Of a DNA stretch of 64,000 nt, positions 44,400-55,990 are shown piece after piece. The translations under genes and the position numbers were made by a program. The notes below the pieces were generated by a model that saw only the letters and a program-made list of their open reading frames with translations, made no database searches and was not told the DNA's origin. Position 1 is the stretch's first letter. Every line of letters starts with the position of its first letter. Source of the DNA: Cristatella mucedo (lineage: Eukaryota; Bryozoa; Phylactolaemata; Cristatellidae); the NCBI GenBank assembly GCA_009760855.2, contig WPIO01000061.1:823501-887500 (forward strand), given 5' to 3'.

Positions 44400-44560
44400 T
44401 AGCTCCCCAAGCCTTGTCGATGTAAGCCATCTTCTGTTGGCTTAGCCATGCTGCAGTTGTGCATCTTATCACTAGCCAATCGACTTGCTTCCTCTCAAGT
44501 GAATGCAAAGTAGCTAGAAAGAGATTTAGTTCTCTCAACAGGATAGGCCGGTTCATTTGG
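44400..44560 (+). mobile_element. Decayed LINE-A tail
   Basis: AATGCAAAGTAGCTAGAAAG and AGATTTAGTTCTCTCAA resemble the tail. The ATT end is missing. Confidence 0.5.
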
Positions 44561-44584
44561 TCGTCGTCGACCAGATGGACCTCC

Positions 44585-44870
44585 ATTTGTATTTGTTGCA
44601 GCTTGGTACCAAATTCACAGTTACTGACATTAAAAACTATCTAAAAACACATTCATTTAGCAGTACATGCCTAGATTTGACTTCAGCACCAAGTGGAAAT
44701 TTAAAGCCCTTTGTCGAAAGCCATATGAAGAGTTGTATCGATAGCTCAGTCGGTTAGATCTCGATTCGACCAGTAACCTAGAATTACTGGAACAGTTCCT
44801 GCTCGACTCAAGGCGAAATTCTTTTTTGTCAGTCAGTCCCACTACGGACGCCCACTGGTTCGTCTTTATT
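44585..44870 (+). mobile_element. LINE end followed by a tRNA-like SINE (SINE-3)
   Basis: TDIKNYLKTHSFSS near 44625-44670 resembles a LINE C-terminus (FKKNLKTHLF). At 44735 GTATCGATAGCTCAGTCGGT begins a tRNA-like head (box A TAGCTCAGTCGGTTAGA), with a weak box B (CCTGCTCGACTCAAG). The same arrangement, including GTTGCAGCTTGG upstream, recurs at 59205-59520. Confidence 0.5.
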
Positions 44871-44879
44871 TAAAAAACT

Positions 44880-46140
44880 TCTGTTTAATTTTTTTTATTC
44901 CATATTATTTTACTATTGCTCATTCGTCGGGTCGCATATTCTGCCTCATCGGACCTCGTGAGGCGGTAGAAGGCTGGGTGCTTGCTTTTTCTCACAGCTC
45001 ATAGTGTGGCATGTTTCGGACCTCGGCAGTTTTCTACTGCGCCTCTGCACTTTCTTCGAAATGCTTTAATAATTTCGCAGCATTTTAATTACGGTTCTAA
45101 TAACTTAGTTGCTCTACTTTTACCTGAAAAATATAGCTTGAATTATCTTGGCATCGCCTATATTAGCTGAAACAGTTGCAGCACGTATAGTCTGACTTTG
45201 GTGTGAGGAAAGGAATCTCCAGGCCTAATAGTAATTAGCAACCGAGAGCTGCTGCTGCTCGTATTTAGGCTGCTGCGTTATTTCGTAGAATTCGGCCACC
45301 CGTGTTTAACCTCATACCTGTATCAAAATTCTCTGTGTAAAAGACTTTTTTCAGTCTGTGTTTGTGCTTAAGCTATGTTTACACATACTGGTATACAATT
45401 TGTATTTTAAAAGATGCTCGTGCAGGCATGCAATACACTGGGATTCAGATGGAGCACGTAAATGATCAGCTAAGGCTTGAAGGTTGAAGACGGAAGAACG
45501 GAATCAACGGATTTCAAATTCCTTTCCTAGAGAGCTAGAAAACCTTAAGAGTTTAACTGATCGTTCTTCATTTAAGCCGAACTCTTTCTGCTTTCAGTCC
45601 TACGGCAGACGTACTTCGATCGATCTAAGCATGCATTATCTGTATGTGTTCGTCTGAATAGCTTTTAGTCGTGAAATAGAAAAGCAAGTCTCGTGCATAT
45701 CCGGCTACATCCTTACAAGTTTAGGTCGCTTGCATGACTTGCTGTGCTATTCAAATCCTGCGTCTGTATTGAATGGAGATAATGAACCGTTTGCTGATTT
45801 ATGTAGCCATTTAAAACGAGCTCGATCATCGTGGCTGCAATGGCCGAATGAGCTAGAAGTTGGCTTCAGCCCAGGAATCTATCGTGTAGAAAAAGAATTA
45901 CTGCAAGCACTTAAAAGTAGCTAAAGGCACGGAAAGACGCGACTTCTTTAGATTGCCCTGCACTATTACTAAGAAGAGTTGCTTTGTTCTAAACAGTCAG
46001 CCGGTACAGCTATTATTCTAGTTCTAACCTACCAGCTACCATGAGGTTTGCCCTATTCGCCTGCTCGTCTCCGGCCTCAGTGCTATCGTTCTTTCGGTCT
46101 CTCAAAAAATAAAGTCGCCCTTATACCTCTTTAAAATAAA
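44880..46140. other. Intron 3 stretch, nothing recognised
   Basis: No repeat family or domain is seen. An open frame at 45730-45924 has no recognisable motif. Confidence 0.35.
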
Positions 46141-46144
46141 CAAA

Positions 46145-47290
46145 TATGTATCCAGGTGCTTTGCCACTCACTGCAAGCAAAACAATAACCTAGGATAAAT
46201 GACATGCAAGCTATCATGCTTAGACAACCATGCAAAAGCACAAGGATATCATGCTTACACCAGCATGCAAAAGCGCACATGAAAACACTCAGGGCTGCTG
46301 GTCAGTGGTACTCGTGGTTAGCAGCATGTACTGAATCGTGCCAAGGTAAGCATGCAAAGCGTGCACGTTGTGGTTGCATGTGATCAAAGCAATTTTGCTT
46401 CGCATTCCACTTGCAATCGATTGTATAATGTGATTAGTTCTTTGTGTGCTTTAATATGCTGACACTGTGCATGCTGCCACTAACCATATTTACATGCTGA
46501 CCCTGTGCATATCACCCCTAACCATGTTATGCTTGTTGTCATTGAGCATGCGACCACTAACCATTCGATCGTGCTTCCTTTGCAGCAAATGTAAAGTGCC
46601 CAGAAGGAGATTAAGGTATCTGAGGGTGTTATACAAATGTATTATTATTATTATGCACGTATTTTAAAAAAGCATTTGAGTTCCCCGGGTCGCAGGAAAA
46701 GCTGAGCCAAGCAGAAGTGTCGTAAGCTGAGACTTAAATGCATGCTAAGTCAATGCATATAGCAACACAGGCCGAGAGCGAGTTCCAGACTTTCGGTGCG
46801 TACGAGCTAAATGAAGGCCAGATCACCAAAATATTTAATTTTGGTCTGAGGAAAGCAAGACAACTGGAAGCCGGAATGCGGATGGTTTGGTAGCACTCGA
46901 GGAAACGATAGGTCGGATAGGTTTGTTGATTGGCAAGTGGATCATCCTGCTGGCCAGAGAGAAATGGTCGTTGAGTCGATTCTATAAATGAAAGTTGATG
47001 ATACTCAGAAGTTGCATGGTGGTCACAGATTTACCGTTGAAGACAGGCCATACGAGCTGCTGCTGCATTTTGCACTGGATGAAGATGGTTAAGGGCACAG
47101 GCCGGTGGTCCTGAAAAAAGGACAGTAATCTAAACACTGGTGTCACAAGCACGTGCATTATTTTGGCATTATCTTGTCTAAGCAGGCCCTGATGTTGAAA
47201 ATGTTCCTCAGCTGAAAGTAGTCAGACTTGACAGTGGAGGCACAATGTGCTCATCCAATGACAATTCCCAGTGGAACACCATGCCCAGAT
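46145..47290 (-). mobile_element. LINE-C, interrupted by a LINE-A tail
   Basis: Reversed, CAAAGCACCTGGATACA and GCTTTTGCATGG mark the 3' part (compare 49245-49350 on the plus strand and 55300-55540 on the minus strand). At 46440-46660 a LINE-A tail is inserted. The older element resumes to about 47290 with CGAGTTCCAGACTTTCGG (compare CAAGTTCCAGACCCTCCG at 55680). Confidence 0.6.
46440..46660 (+). mobile_element. LINE-A 3' tail
   Basis: ATGCTGACACTGTGCATGCT, AAATGTAAAGTGCCCAG, TATCTGAGGGTGTTATAC and ATT units. Inserted in a LINE-C copy. Confidence 0.88.
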
Positions 47291-47424
47291 TATGGGCAGA
47301 CATTACGCGAGTGATGCTTGATGTACCAATCTTCGGGATGAGCTCGTCCAGCTTGACTTAAAGGTTACTTTAGGCGTTTAGGATTTTACTGCGTACGTCT
47401 TATCGTCGTTAAGTTTAAAGTAAT

Positions 47425-47750
47425 AATAGTAATAATAATAATAATACATTTGATAAAGCGCCCTCAGAGAGCTCAATCTCTTTCTAGGCGCTTTGCATTT
47501 GCTGCAAAGGAAACGTGATCGAATGGTGAATGGTAGCATGCTCAATAAACAAGAAGGACATGGTTAGGGGTGACATGCAATAATAAGAATAACATGGTTA
47601 GGGGTGACATGCACAGGGTCAGCATGCAACTGTGGTTAGTAGCAGCATGCATAAGCACATAATCAGGGACCCACTAAATGCTGTCATAAATAGACACATT
47701 TTAGTTTCTTTTTAATTGTGGACAAGTCAGGAGATGTCAGGTCGTTAGTT
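47425..47750 (-). mobile_element. LINE-A 3' end
   Basis: ATA repeats, TAAAGCGCCCTCAGAGAGCT, an internal 40-bp duplication (ACATGGTTAGGGGTGACATG twice) and the end of the coding part near 47680-47750. Confidence 0.85.
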
Positions 47751-48204
47751 GCTATCCAAATGTAAATTTCATCGTGACTCCAGTGCAAAGCAAGGCTTTG
47801 AAGGCTCACCAGATATGTAGAGCTTTGTGTTTTGGTGTAGATGTCAAAGCCAAAATCGTGTTTGGCGATGTCATCGGCCGGAGGGAGAGTATAAATCTTG
47901 AAAAAAGAGGCCCTAAGACCAACCCCTTGAATCGAAAGTGCAAACACTGGAGGCGTCATGAAATACCAGGCAGCAAAATTCTAAAATTCGACCTGGGTCA
48001 AGTCTGTGGGTCCATACATGCATTCCCATTGGTCAGCCTTTGCTCGAATACGAAGATGAGCTGCTATGTAAGGCCGGCTTTGCACTCCCTAAACAATATG
48101 TGACAAAGCTGGTGGTTTATACCGCCCACTTTATCCTTTACTGAAGCCGATTTTCCCCTAGCCTAGCAGTTGCACACGGCCGGTGCAGGGAAAGATTGGT
48201 GGCT
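47751..48204. other. Intron 3 stretch, nothing recognised
   Basis: An open + frame at 47774-48103 has no recognisable domain. Confidence 0.3.
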
Positions 48205-48880
48205 GATTTATAATAATAATATTATTATTAATAATTCACTTTATAAAGTGTCCTCAGAGAACTCAATCTCTTTCTAGGTGCTTTAGATTTGCTGCAAAGG
48301 AAACACGATTGAATGGTGAGTATTATCATGCTTTATAAACAACATGAATAACATGGTTAGGGTGACATGCACAGGGTCAGCATGCAAGTATGGTTAGTGG
48401 CAGCATGCACAGTGTCAGCATGCATAAACACATAAAGGACGAATCACAGTGACCCACTAAATGCTGTCCTAAATAGGTGCATTTTCAAGTTATTTTTTAA
48501 TGTGGTCAGGGGATGTTGTGGCACAAGTCGGGAATGAGCTCCAGGCTTTGGGACCATACGAACTAAATGCACGGTCTCCAAAGGATTTGAGGTTTGTATG
48601 GGGTTTTGGTAAGCTGTTGGATTCCGAAAAGCGGGTGGTGCGATTGGCCTGGTGGGGGAGTAGATCTAATAGATAGGCTAGAGCCAAAGAATGAAGGGAT
48701 CTAACAGTGAGCGACAAAACCTTGAAGTCGATCCGTTGCTTGACTGGTAGCCCTTGCTGGTCGGAGAGAAGTGGTGAGATCTAGTAACTGTGCGACGCTG
48801 ACGACAGACAAGCCTGGCTGCCGAGTTTTGCACCATCTGTAAGCGCCTGATTGCACAAGCCGTTAGGCATGCAGCAAGCA
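48205..48880 (-). mobile_element. LINE-A 3' end with RT C-terminus
   Basis: Minus strand: ACAIRRLQMVQNSAARLVCR (about 48790-48860), SLTVRSLHSLALAYLLDLLP, SFGDRAFSSYGPKAWSSFP, then the tail ending in ATA/ATT units at 48210-48236. Confidence 0.88.
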
Positions 48881-48999
48881 TTAACTTCACCCATTGTAAA
48901 GCCTGCTTTCAGATGGAGGAGAAAGGCGACCAGACTATAATTGTGGCCAAATGCTTAAACAACGCCCCCCTCCCCAGTGCAGTTGCTTATAGCACTCGT

Positions 49000-49405
49000 G
49001 ATTTTAGCTTGAAAAACTGGCCAAAAAGAAGCTGAAATTTGTGTTGCTTCACGCAGCCTTTGTCCTTTTGTGTTGTTTTTGTTATAAAACTATGAAGGTT
49101 CCTACTAAGGTCAATAGCAACATTTTTGTTTGGTGCTACGCAGGCCTGCCTTGTTTCCTGTGTGCTTTGCTTACCTATGCTTGATCGAGTTACTGCTACA
49201 AATCGGGATCCTACTAAACAGTGGCCTTTAGTCTTTTGTGTGCTTTTGCAACCTGTCTTAGCATGATAATTGTGTGCTTTTGCATGCTTGTAGCTTTTCA
49301 TTGACTATTGATATTGCTTCTCTGGCAGCAAGTTTTAAAGCACCTGAGTCGAGCTTCAGTTCTCTTGAGGTATTATACAGAATATTTGATCTTATTATTA
49401 TTATT
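49000..49405 (+). mobile_element. LINE-C 3' end
   Basis: GTGTGCTTTTGCATGCTTGT, CTCTGGCAGCAAGTTTTAAA, GCACCTGAGTCGAGCTTC and an ATT run. It gives the plus-strand reference for the LINE-C tail. Confidence 0.6.
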
Positions 49406-49551
49406 TACCCAGCTGAGCCACAACCACCTAGTGGTTGAAATGAAAAAATCTAAAACACCAGTTTAACCCATGCTATAAGCAAGAAATGCGACACGCCCTA
49501 ATAGTGTGCAGGTAAAAAAAATGTTACCATTTTCGACCACTCGATTCTTAT

Positions 49552-49932
49552 ATAATAATAATAATACACTTGATGAAGCGCCCTCAGAGAACTTAATCTC
49601 TTTCTAGGCGCTTTACATTTGCTGCAAAGGGAAATGCAATTTGAATAGTGAGTAAAATCATGCTTTAAAAACAAACACAGTGAATAATATGGCTAGGGGT
49701 GACATGCACAGGGTCAGCATGCAAATGCGGTTAGTGGCAGCATGCACAGTGTCAGCACGCATAAGCACATCAACGACGAATCACAGGGACCCACTAAATG
49801 CTGTCCTAAATAGGTGTGTTTTTAAATTCTTTTTAAATGTGGTCAGGTCAGGGGATGTTCTGACGCAGGTCGGGAGGGAGTTCCAGGCTTTGGGAGCATA
49901 CCAACTAAATGCACGGTCTCCAAAGGATATAA
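49552..49932 (-). mobile_element. LINE-A 3' end
   Basis: ATA repeats, the tail and the last 50 or so codons (AFSWYAPKAWNSLPTCVRT, LFRTAFSGSL-stop at 49781). It is cut off at 49932. Confidence 0.9.
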
Positions 49933-50700
49933 CTGTGCTATTCCCTAATGCCCCTTGGCCTGAATGTGACATGGTTATCGCGCCCAATAATTGCAATTTG
50001 CACCCAAAAGCCTATCCAGTATAAAAGTGCATTTATTCGTAGAATGAAATAAAGAATGGCCATTCTAAATTTTGCTCTACTGGTTCTTTGGTATCATAAT
50101 GCCACTAGGCCAGCTAGGCTCCTATGAATTCTTATTGCCAACTATGATTGGCTGGTGGCTTCTTCTGCGATGCAAAATATGGCTGCCCAGTGTTGCTTTA
50201 ATTGGCCGGACGTGTGGCCTATTTAGTATATGTGCCCATCACCACTGCGTTTGGTTTAATTGCTGGCCGTGCCATTTAACTTTACGTTAGTATTAACCGA
50301 TGTTTCATAGCTACCAATCAAAGCAGCATGCTTGAACGAAAGCCTTTGGGGGAATATGCCCTGCCTGCAAGCTTGGCCTGTCACCTCTGAACCTCGCAGC
50401 CTTGCTTAGCGGCACTGCTGCAGTCATTTCCGTGTCCTGAAAAAATCAGGTCTTACTGCAAATAGTGGTGAGTCTTAGCTGACACTCGACAAATGCCTAC
50501 AAAGCCCTGAACATTGGAGCATGGCCAGCAACTTGTAGGTGTAGCACCAATAAACACATTTATGCTTAAAGGAATGGAACACGGTAACAGCAAAGAGCAC
50601 CTAATCACCAAGGGAACAAGTCCACGCAAAATACGCAGGATCCCTTCGACAGCGTCGGAGGGTTTTAGGCATCTAATACCAGCCATGCCGTACAACAACT
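49933..50700. other. Intron 3 stretch, nothing recognised
   Basis: No repeat or domain is recognised. Confidence 0.3.
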
Positions 50701-50704
50701 CTGT

Positions 50705-50900
50705 CCAGCGATTAAGGTGCTCGCCCCGACCAAGGTCTGGCTGAGGTCGTGGGCTCGAGTCCCGAGGCATGTGTGAAGCGCCTGAATAGAAATTAAGTTC
50801 TCTTGGGGTGCTATACAAATGAATTATATATATTATATTTTAAGTGCCTAGAAAGAGATTGAGTTTTCTGAGGGTGCTATATTAAGTGTATTGTTATTAT
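50705..50900 (+). mobile_element. SINE-2 followed by a second LINE-like tail
   Basis: GCGATTAAGGTGCTCGCCCC (box A), GAGGTCGTGGGCTCGAGTCC (box B), GTGTGAAGCGCCTGAATAG, AAATTAAGTTCTCTTGGGGT, GCTATACAAATGAATTATAT. Directly behind it lies a LINE-A-type tail (AAGTGCCTAGAAAGAGATTG ... ATTGTTATT, about 50838-50900). Confidence 0.75.
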
Positions 50901-51074
50901 AACTCCTATGGTGCCCATTTTGCACCTCTGAACTGCCTATTTGTGTAAGGCCTCTCCTGCTTGGCTCAAAGATTAGGTCATTTCGTAATAAGTAAAAGTA
51001 ATCAGCTGATTGACTATTAAATAACTTTGGCTTCAATGATGCCTAGCTAGAGATTATCATAAATAAATAATAAA

Positions 51075-51240
51075 TATTAGCTGATTTAACAGCCTCTGTT
51101 GTATAGCATCAGAAGAAGAGCCTTGCCGGCAATCACCGCCGATTGCAGTTGGCAATAAAGAATCCGCCCTCTGCAGGATTCGAAACCACGACCTCGGTCT
51201 TTCGGAAGAGGAAGCACCTTACCTCCTGAGCTGTCGTGGT
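51075..51240 (-). mobile_element. SINE-1, diverged subfamily
   Basis: Reversed copy with TTAGCTGATTTAACAGCCTC, AGGATTCGAAACCACGACCT (box B) and CCTTACCTCCTGAGCTGTC (box A). The copy at 62692-62841 shares its differences from the main type. Confidence 0.75.
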
Positions 51241-51413
51241 CCCAGTAATTGTATCGCATAACCTGCTCCAGGCCGTTATCATTTCAGGGAATGCGAATAA
51301 TAAATAAGCCGACTGTCGCACAGTCTGGCTGGTGGAGCAGTTTACACCGTACGTTTCGGCACCGCGTTTTCCGATCGGCGGCCTCAGGCGCATGGCTCTC
51401 TCGGCGCTTGCAG

Positions 51414-51701
51414 GTGGCTTCCCGAGTCGCCACGCTGGCTGGCCATGCACAAGCGGCACGCTCAGCTACGAAGCGTCATGGAGCGAGCCGCTCGCATTGC
51501 CGGCATCCAGCTTGATCCGGCGCATCTCGCCGAGCCAGAGTCGCTGCTGGACAGGGCGCCCGAGGCGCTCGCTGCCACAGAAACAGGCGCCAGCCTCGTG
51601 GCCTCTGCGCCTGCACCACCTGCACAGCGGCGGCATACGTTCGTAGATTTGCTTCGAACTCAGCAAGTGAGAAAGCGCTCTCTCGTGCTGTTCTTTGCCT
51701 G
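51414..51701 (+). CDS. SLC22-family transporter, exon 4 (ESPRWL motif and central loop)
   Basis: 288 bp, phase 2 in and phase 2 out, between CGGCGCTTGCAG and GTAAGC. It reads WLPESPRWLAMHKRHAQL, the family's hallmark (x-x-P-E-S-P-R-W-L) after TM6. It continues with a cytoplasmic loop that contains an Ala/Pro-rich stretch and then FVDLLRTQQVRKRSLVLFFA, the start of TM7. Every conserved position of this loop's beginning is present. Confidence 0.92.
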
Positions 51702-52740
51702 GTAAGCTGCCGTTCTCACTGTCGGCCTCGTTTGCTGTGGGTAATGGCAGTTGAGCGTAGCAGTCCGTGGTTAAAGCTAAGGCTGTGCGGTTGAGCACTG
51801 CCAATTCCTGAGGCTGAATGCAGCGATCTGGAACCCATGTGCATGCAGTGACTAGCAGTGATTGTGGTCCCATCTGCAACGTAGTGCGACGTACTGTTCT
51901 TGCGCAGTTTCTTCAGCACAGGAGCTGCAATCTTCAGTTGCTATTTTTTGTAGTAGGTGGTCTCATTCCACATCGAATTGATTGTCCCTTAATTATGCCG
52001 ATTCGGCTAAGCAAGCAAACTTTTCTATTTGGGTACATTTCAAAAGACAGGCGTATCAGAAATGGGATCCGGAAGTTGCTCTTGTTGTTGCTTCCTCGGG
52101 CTCTCCCTCTTGGTAGCTAGCTGGGCCACGTGAGTCATTAAGAATCAGTTCCAGCTCGCTAAAACCGGCAGGATTCAATCAATGGCTGTTTAGGGTAATT
52201 AGAAACTGCAATTTTAATTTTGAATGATTTTAATGAGGTTCCGAAGCCTATAGAAGTCAGACGACCGTGCTTTGACTGGGGACTTGTAATACTTGAGGTG
52301 TTCTAGGAGCAATTTTGTTTTATCTTTATGTTGATTGCTCGAGAAGTATGGAAGTGAGCTCCCCCTGGTGGTGCGGTGCATGACCAGAAGAGTACAAGCT
52401 TGGCTCCAGAGTACAGATCGATTTCGCTCAACTGCCTGAGAGCACTCGTAGGCTGAATCTTGACGGATGTAGTAGCATAGTATGGCTCAAAGATGAAGAT
52501 ACGCTGTGCTGATGAGCTGATTCGCCGGCGGAGGCGGAGCCATGACGAGTCTCGTACGACATAGTAAGGACTCTACTTTGCTCGGTATCCCCCTGATCAG
52601 CCCGGATTCAGCACAGCTTCATTCAAAAGATGAGACGATTGAGTATTTTGATTTAAAGTTAACCTGGTGACATCATTCCTTATCAGCTGGAGACATAAAA
52701 AATATCTTATTCATTTGTCTAGTATTCTAAAGAGAATTTC
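51702..52740. other. Intron 4 stretch, nothing recognised
   Basis: No repeat family is recognised. Confidence 0.3.
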
Positions 52741-52744
52741 AGCA

Positions 52745-52850
52745 ATCGAGGCTTTACGTATGCCGCTGGGCTTAAGCCTGCCTCTGATCTTGTTTGTTAA
52801 AGGCGAGTGCCGTACCCCTGGTCAAACCAGGGCTGGGCCATGCCTTTTTG
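52745..52850 (-). mobile_element. SINE-2 fragment
   Basis: GGCTTTACGTATGCCGCTGG, AAAGGCGAGTGCCGTACCCC and TGGTCAAACCAGGGC, reversed, parallel the head of the copy at 32276-32405. Confidence 0.6.
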
Positions 52851-52855
52851 TCGGC

Positions 52856-53306
52856 AGCCTTGCCATACTGAGTTACAGCATTCTAGCCTGGTAAGAACTT
52901 GGGAGCTTGTATGATCTTTAGCCAGCCACTGTCGGAAGATGTCTCACCCTGGACAGTGGTTGAGCTTGATAACTAGGGAGGCAGTCTTCTGGAGAGATAG
53001 AAAAACGTGTAGACGGTTAAAAGTCGCCAATTAAGGCCATAACATGCGTCTGTCAAGCACCAATAACAAGCCGCCTCTCAAATGAGGCGAGTCAGCTGAC
53101 TGATTAGCACTTAATTATCACAGTTATTAGCACATTGCAGCATTATGTCAACTACACGATTGCCAGTTTGCAGGTCGGCATGTGTTCTTCTAAAAATGTA
53201 TGAACCACTTATAGACTCAGCTGGGAAGGAACATAGTCTCATGCCAATTTCAGCATTGTTCAAATGTTGTAATCCTTCTTGCTCCACGAAGGCATCGTTA
53301 TACACA
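52856..53306. other. Intron 4 stretch, nothing recognised
   Basis: No repeat family is recognised. A donor-like GTAAGA at 52892 follows an open frame without family resemblance, so no exon is called. Confidence 0.3.
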
Positions 53307-53307
53307 T

Positions 53308-53935
53308 AATAATAATAATGCATTTGATAAAGCGCCCTCAGAGAACTTAATCTCTCTCTAGGTGCTTTACATTTGCTGGAAAGGGAAATACAATTGAATG
53401 GTGAGTAAAATCATGCTTGATAAACAAACAAAATGAATAACATGGTTAGGGGTGACATGCACAGGGTCAGCATGCAAATGTGGTTAGTGGCAGCATGCAC
53501 GTCAGTCAGCACGCATAAGCACATCAAGGACGAATCTCAGGGACCCACTAAATGCTGTCCTAAATAGGTGTGTTTATAAATTCTTTTTAAATGTGGTCAG
53601 GTCAGGGGATGTTCTGACGCAGGTCGGGAGGGAGTTCCAGGCTTTGGGAGCGTATGAACTAAATGCACGGTCTCCAAAGGATTTGATTTGGTTTGTACGG
53701 GGTATTTGCAGACTGTTGGATTCCGAAAAGCGGGTGGTACGATACTTGGCCTGATGGGGAAGTATATCTGAGAGATAGGCTGGAGCCAAAGAATGAAGTG
53801 ACCTAAAAGTGAGCGACAAAACCTTGAAGTCAATCCGTTGCTTGACTGGTAGCCAGTGCAAGTCGGTGAGAAGTGGAGTAATGTGGCAACTGCGACGCTC
53901 ACGACAGACAAGCATATCTGCGGAGCACATGAGCT
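53308..53935 (-). mobile_element. LINE-A 3' end with RT C-terminus
   Basis: Minus strand: VCRERRSCHITPLLTDLHWL, PVKQRIDFKVLSLTFRSLH, SYAPKAWNSLPTCVRTSPDL, then a stop in the last ten codons (the TTTATAAAT variant), the tail and ATA repeats. Confidence 0.92.
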
Positions 53936-54333
53936 ACAAGACATTAGTACACCATCATTTGTTGTTCATTACCTTAAGAGACATGCATGCTGTCATTTAA
54001 ATTTAGAATGTTTGTTTGTACTGGCCATACTAGGTAGTGGACTTGCTGTCCGCAGTCTGTAGAATGACATAGCCACAAGCTGATGTGACATTCGCAATGT
54101 TTAGTGTGTTGCTATGTCGGTATAGTCGCGATCCGGAAAGTCAATTCCGTTCACATGATGCATCATGCTAAAGTCCAATCTGACAATCTGACTGCATGCA
54201 AATACTTTTTATCGTTTTAGGAAACCTTTAAAAACCGATAGTCTTGCAGGGACCTTTGTTCTCTGCTTTGATTTTGTTGGCCGTGACTTTTGAACGGTCG
54301 GCTTTAGTGTAGAAATGGCTGCTTTTCGTTTAG
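53936..54333. other. Intron 4 stretch, nothing recognised
   Basis: No repeat family is recognised before the acceptor CTTTTCGTTTAG. Confidence 0.3.
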
Positions 54334-54468
54334 GTTTGCCGTAATGATGAGCTACTATAGCATGACGTTTAACATTCGACCGGTGCATCCAAGCCGCCAT
54401 CTGAGCTTCTTTTTCAATGCGTTGGCAGAGCTGGTGGCACTTGTTCTTAATGGGCTTGCCGTCTCAAG
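54334..54468 (+). CDS. SLC22-family transporter, exon 5 (TM7-TM8)
   Basis: 135 bp, phase 2 in and phase 2 out, between GCTTTTCGTTTAG and GTAATG. FAVMMSYYSMTFNIRPVHPS corresponds to F-V-x-x-x-x-Y-Y-G-L-x-x-x in the family, and LSFFFNALAELVALVLNGLA to the L-x-F-x-L-x-G-L-V-E-I-P segment. The glycine after YY is serine here. Confidence 0.85.
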
Positions 54469-54937
54469 GTAATGCTCTCACCGTGCAAATGATTGGCTGC
54501 GTTTTTTCTCTCAAGGTCGTAGCTCTTACTGTGTACATATGATGTTAGCTGGCTTTCACAAGTTCGTCCTAGCCCTCTGGCATGTGAGCTAGTATCACTG
54601 CAGTATGTCTGGTCAGCAGCACAGTGCTGCATGCATACGCAGGCATATGGAAGCAGTGGTCCGATTGCTCTTGGCTCCTCCTTGTGCCGACTGGAAGGGG
54701 CTCACGGGAGAGGAAGGGGGCCTTGGCAGCCTAAGCACCCCTCCAGCTTCATTGCGATTGGCCACTTCCCTTCAATCCTGCTTCATAATCCTAGTGTAGA
54801 AGGGTACATACCAACTTTGTGACTCGCAGTCGCAGTTGTTGTACCATCTCCAGGGCTACTACAGACCACATCCAGTTCGCCTGATTGCAGTGAGTGCTCT
54901 TGCATCCTCGAGTCTAGGTTTAGCCTTGCTCTTTTTT
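54469..54937. other. Intron 5 stretch, nothing recognised
   Basis: No repeat family is recognised. Confidence 0.3.
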
Positions 54938-55275
54938 AATGATAATACATTTGATAAAGCGCCCTCAGAGAACTCAATCTCCTTCTGGGCACTTTACATT
55001 TGCTGCAAAGGAAGCACGATCGAACGGTTAGTGGTTGCATGCTCAATGAACAACAAGAATAAAATGGTTAGGGGTGACATGCACAGGGTCAGCATGCAAG
55101 TGTGGTTAGTGCAGCATGCAACAGTGTCAGCACGCATAAGCACATAAAGGACGAATCACAGGGACCCACTAAATGCTGTCATAAATAGTTGCATTTTTAG
55201 TTTCATTTTAAATGTGGTCAAATCAGGAGGTGTCGTGACGAAAGTCGGGAGTGAGCTCTAGGCTTTAGGAGCATG
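54938..55275 (-). mobile_element. LINE-A 3' end
   Basis: ATA units, CTCAGAGAACTCAATCTCCT, TGCACAGGGTCAGCATGCAA and the end of the coding part (AGTCGGGAGTGAGCTCTAGG) in reverse. Confidence 0.85.
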
Positions 55276-55277
55276 AT

Positions 55278-55745
55278 AATAATAATAGTAATAATAATAG
55301 GTGTTTTGAATTACATTCTCAGAGAAGTAAGTTTTTATCAAAGTGCTTTACAACTTGCTGCAAAATAATGAATAACCAAGGGCTAATAACATGCAAGGTA
55401 CCATTCATAGACAAGTGTGCACACAGACAAAAGTATCGTGCTTGCTTAGACAAATATTCAAAGCAAAAAGGAAGCCACTCAGGGCCACTGCTTAGTGGGA
55501 TCTCTGACTATTAACAAGCGCTGAATCGTGCACATATAAGCTCGAAAAGTACACAGGAACAAAGAGAAGACATGTTCACTGGTTGAAGGGATAGCTGACC
55601 AGAACACGTGATCTACGTCTTAAGCTGAGACGATAGTAGATCTGGTGTACGGTCACTTCAGGTAGTCATCGAAGCTGGAAACAAGTTCCAGACCCTCCGT
55701 ATATGTGAAGTAAATTCCTGATCACCAAAAGATTTCACTTTATTC
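55278..55745 (-). mobile_element. LINE-C 3' end
   Basis: ATA units, ATTCTCAGAGAAGTAAG, AAGTGCTTTACAACTTGCTG, then CACTCAGGGCCACTGCTTAG and CAAGTTCCAGACCCTCCG. Same order as 46145-47290. Confidence 0.6.
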
Positions 55746-55751
55746 ATCATG

Positions 55752-55990
55752 ATAATAATAATAATAATAATAGCACATTGATATGGCACCCTTGGAGAAC
55801 TTAATCTCTGTCTAGGCAATTTACATTTGATGGAAAGGAAGCATGACCTCGTGGTTGGTGATAACGTGCACAGGGTCAGCACACATACACACACACAAGA
55901 CAATGGGTGTTGTGAGAGCACACTAGAGGAGCTCTCTAGTGTGGTCAGATAGGTAGGCTGGTGCAAGTATGCAACGATGCATACCTTCAA
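55752..55990 (-). mobile_element. Decayed LINE-A-like tail
   Basis: ATA units, CCCTTGGAGAACTTAATCTC, TAGGCAATTTACATTTGATG and ACAGGGTCAGCACACA. Confidence 0.7.

Noticed and set aside
45730-45924. 64-codon ORF in SLC22 intron 3
   Set aside because: No recognisable family, no splice context.
52667-52891. Open frame ending in GCCTG/GTAAGA, like the SLC22 exon 4 end
   Set aside because: It overlaps a SINE-2 remnant, does not resemble the transporter, and exons 4 and 5 join perfectly without it.
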